Shown here: in pieces, positions 63,060 to 64,000 of the stretch
How the letters are laid out: each line of letters opens with the position of its first letter
How positions within the stretch are numbered: position 1 is the first letter of the stretch
Notes under the pieces: model-generated
Database searches by the model: none
What the model was told of the DNA's origin: nothing
Seen by the model: the letters and a program-made list of their open reading frames with translations, nothing else
Made by a program: the position numbers and the translations under genes
Source of the DNA: Haliclona indistincta
Lineage: Eukaryota > Porifera > Demospongiae > Haplosclerida > Chalinidae
Assembly (NCBI GenBank): GCA_964017065.1
Contig: OZ024788.1
Location: forward strand, 6,936,875 to 7,000,874
DNA: 64,000 nucleotides
Direction of reading: 5' to 3'

Positions 63060-64000
63060 CTATGGGCTACATTGACAGCTACAGCTAAGCCTGTACAGAT
63101 CCTCTTCGGTGCAACCTTCACTTATCCGAAGTCGCTCTGTTCGGCAAGTCTTGCGAAGAGCCTTCATACACCACTTCCAAACTTTCTCGAAATCCCTCAA
63201 TCGATTCCAGTACTGCGTGTACTGCTCCAGAACAATCCTCTTTAGCAGCCACAGTTCAGGATAAGGCAATCCGAACAAAAAACCCTTTTCACTGGTGCTA
63301 CACATCATCATGATGGAGACACCGAATATAGACTCTTTCGCCAATTTGATACAGAGCTTGCAAATATGAATAAGTCTCGCGTCTTTTTTTATCAAGTAGG
63401 AATACTTCGCAAGGACTTCCTTGACCGGTAAAATGTGTTCCTGACAGATGTACTTGGAGGGAACGCAGCCATCAATATTGACTCCTCTTATTGGATAAGG
63501 AACAGGACAATTTTTAGACACCTTATAAGGTACTGGTGGGGTCTTTGGGTATATATCGTGACAGAGGATGGGAGGCACTCGTAATGAGGAGTTACACACT
63601 CGCTTGAGAGCTGCGAAATGAGCAATCTTGTTCACATCTTCAAGATTCAGTTGTGAATCAGCAGGTGACTGGTGCTGTGCTGGGGTAGGAGCCATGCTGC
63701 TCGAGGAATGGCGTTCACAGAAAGAAGAGTGTGATGGAGGTGAAGGCGAGAGCTTGATAGCATCTTGTTGAGGTTGGTCAGGCAAAGGAGATCCTCTAAC
63801 TGTAGCATGCGTCTTAGCACACTCTGATGGAGAGCATGGTGAAACAAGCAAATTTCCAGACTTAGGTAAAGCAGTGGTTGGATTACAGCTGACTTGAGGT
63901 GGGGGTGGTTTCAAAGGGATATTTAGAGGCAGTCTAGTTGTAGCACGTCGAAGAGGTATTCTTGGACGATTTGACGAAGGTGAGACAGAAGAATGTCTAG
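63060..64000 (-). CDS. BEN-domain-like protein, copy 2 (5' end outside window)
   Basis: An open frame runs from the window edge to the stop at 63060-63062, about 312 residues. The C-terminal domain parallels copy 1: CPVPYPIRGVNIDGC, LPVKEVLAKYSYLI, CKLCIKLAKESIFGVSIMM, GLPYPELWLLKRIVLEQYTQYW, WKWCMKALRKTCRTER. The N-terminal part is Pro/Ser/His-rich, as in copy 1, but not alignable by eye. The gene is on the same strand and directly upstream of copy 1, so it is a tandem paralogue. It ends with a Cys-rich tail (SCSCQCSP) that copy 1 lacks. Function is as inferred for copy 1: possible chromatin-linked DNA binding. Confidence 0.65.
   Translation of the reverse strand, partial: RHSSVSPSSNRPRIPLRRATTRLPLNIPLKPPPPQVSCNPTTALPKSGNLLVSPCSPSECAKTHATVRGSPLPDQPQQDAIKLSPSPPSHSSFCERHSSSSMAPTPAQHQSPADSQLNLEDVNKIAHFAALKRVCNSSLRVPPILCHDIYPKTPPVPYKVSKNCPVPYPIRGVNIDGCVPSKYICQEHILPVKEVLAKYSYLIKKDARLIHICKLCIKLAKESIFGVSIMMMCSTSEKGFLFGLPYPELWLLKRIVLEQYTQYWNRLRDFEKVWKWCMKALRKTCRTERLRISEGCTEEDLYRLSCSCQCSP

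Overview
The window is eukaryotic nuclear DNA, most likely from a demosponge; Amphimedon queenslandica is my best guess, from gene content and style rather than a database match. The evidence is an AT-rich sequence, many short GT-AG introns, closely packed genes on both strands, a GABA-B-type receptor, a compact RSU1, a BAZ2-type chromatin protein, CYP4-like P450s, a POT-family transporter, BEN-like proteins, many short hairpin transposon remnants and one 200-N assembly gap (20154-20353). I saw no prokaryotic operons, CRISPR array, rRNA or tRNA.

Layout. 1-2202 (+): 3' part of a class C (GABA-B-like) receptor. 2510-4117 (+): a GLI/GLIS/ZIC-type zinc-finger protein with only two fingers. 4.3-5.0 kb: CA-rich microsatellites. 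5225-9906 (-): complete RSU1, nine exons. 10303-11981 and 12332-13520 (-): tandem AGTRAP-like four-helix membrane proteins. 14273-30484 (-): a large BAZ2 orthologue (proline-rich N-terminus, TAM/MBD, AT-hooks, coiled coil, DDT, WSD motifs, two PHD fingers, bromodomain) of at least 22 exons, interrupted by the gap. An intronless 333-codon gene lies in one of its introns on the opposite strand (21442-22443). 30.5-36.6 kb holds no recognised gene.

36636-41771 (-): a four-exon, 187-residue three-finger (Ly6/uPAR-like) single-pass membrane protein. 41927-43834 (-): a POT/SLC15-like transporter. 44396-47481 (-) and 49870-54208 (+): an inverted pair of 11-exon CYP4-like P450 genes. Between them lie an intronless multi-helix membrane protein (47635-48555), a broken glutamate-rich gene and a relic of P450 exon 1. 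54907-57148: a transposon-like block with 17-bp terminal inverted repeats and a near-perfect 151-bp-arm hairpin. 57347-57951 and 58782-59947 (-): two paralogous glutamate-rich proteins with a conserved CxxC start exon, one carrying a 47-residue tandem repeat. 60406-62708 and 63060-64000 (-): two BEN-like proteins, the second running off the window.

The genes do not form one pathway. The common theme is local duplication: AGTRAP-like pair, P450 inverted pair, glutamate-rich plus BEN unit. Most exon boundaries are my own splice calls; wherever I could sum exon lengths they keep frame. The least understood items are the nested 333-residue helical protein, the orphan membrane protein sharing a short divergent promoter with a P450, the CxxC/glutamate-rich family, and long CU-repeat tracts next to splice sites in the minus-strand genes.
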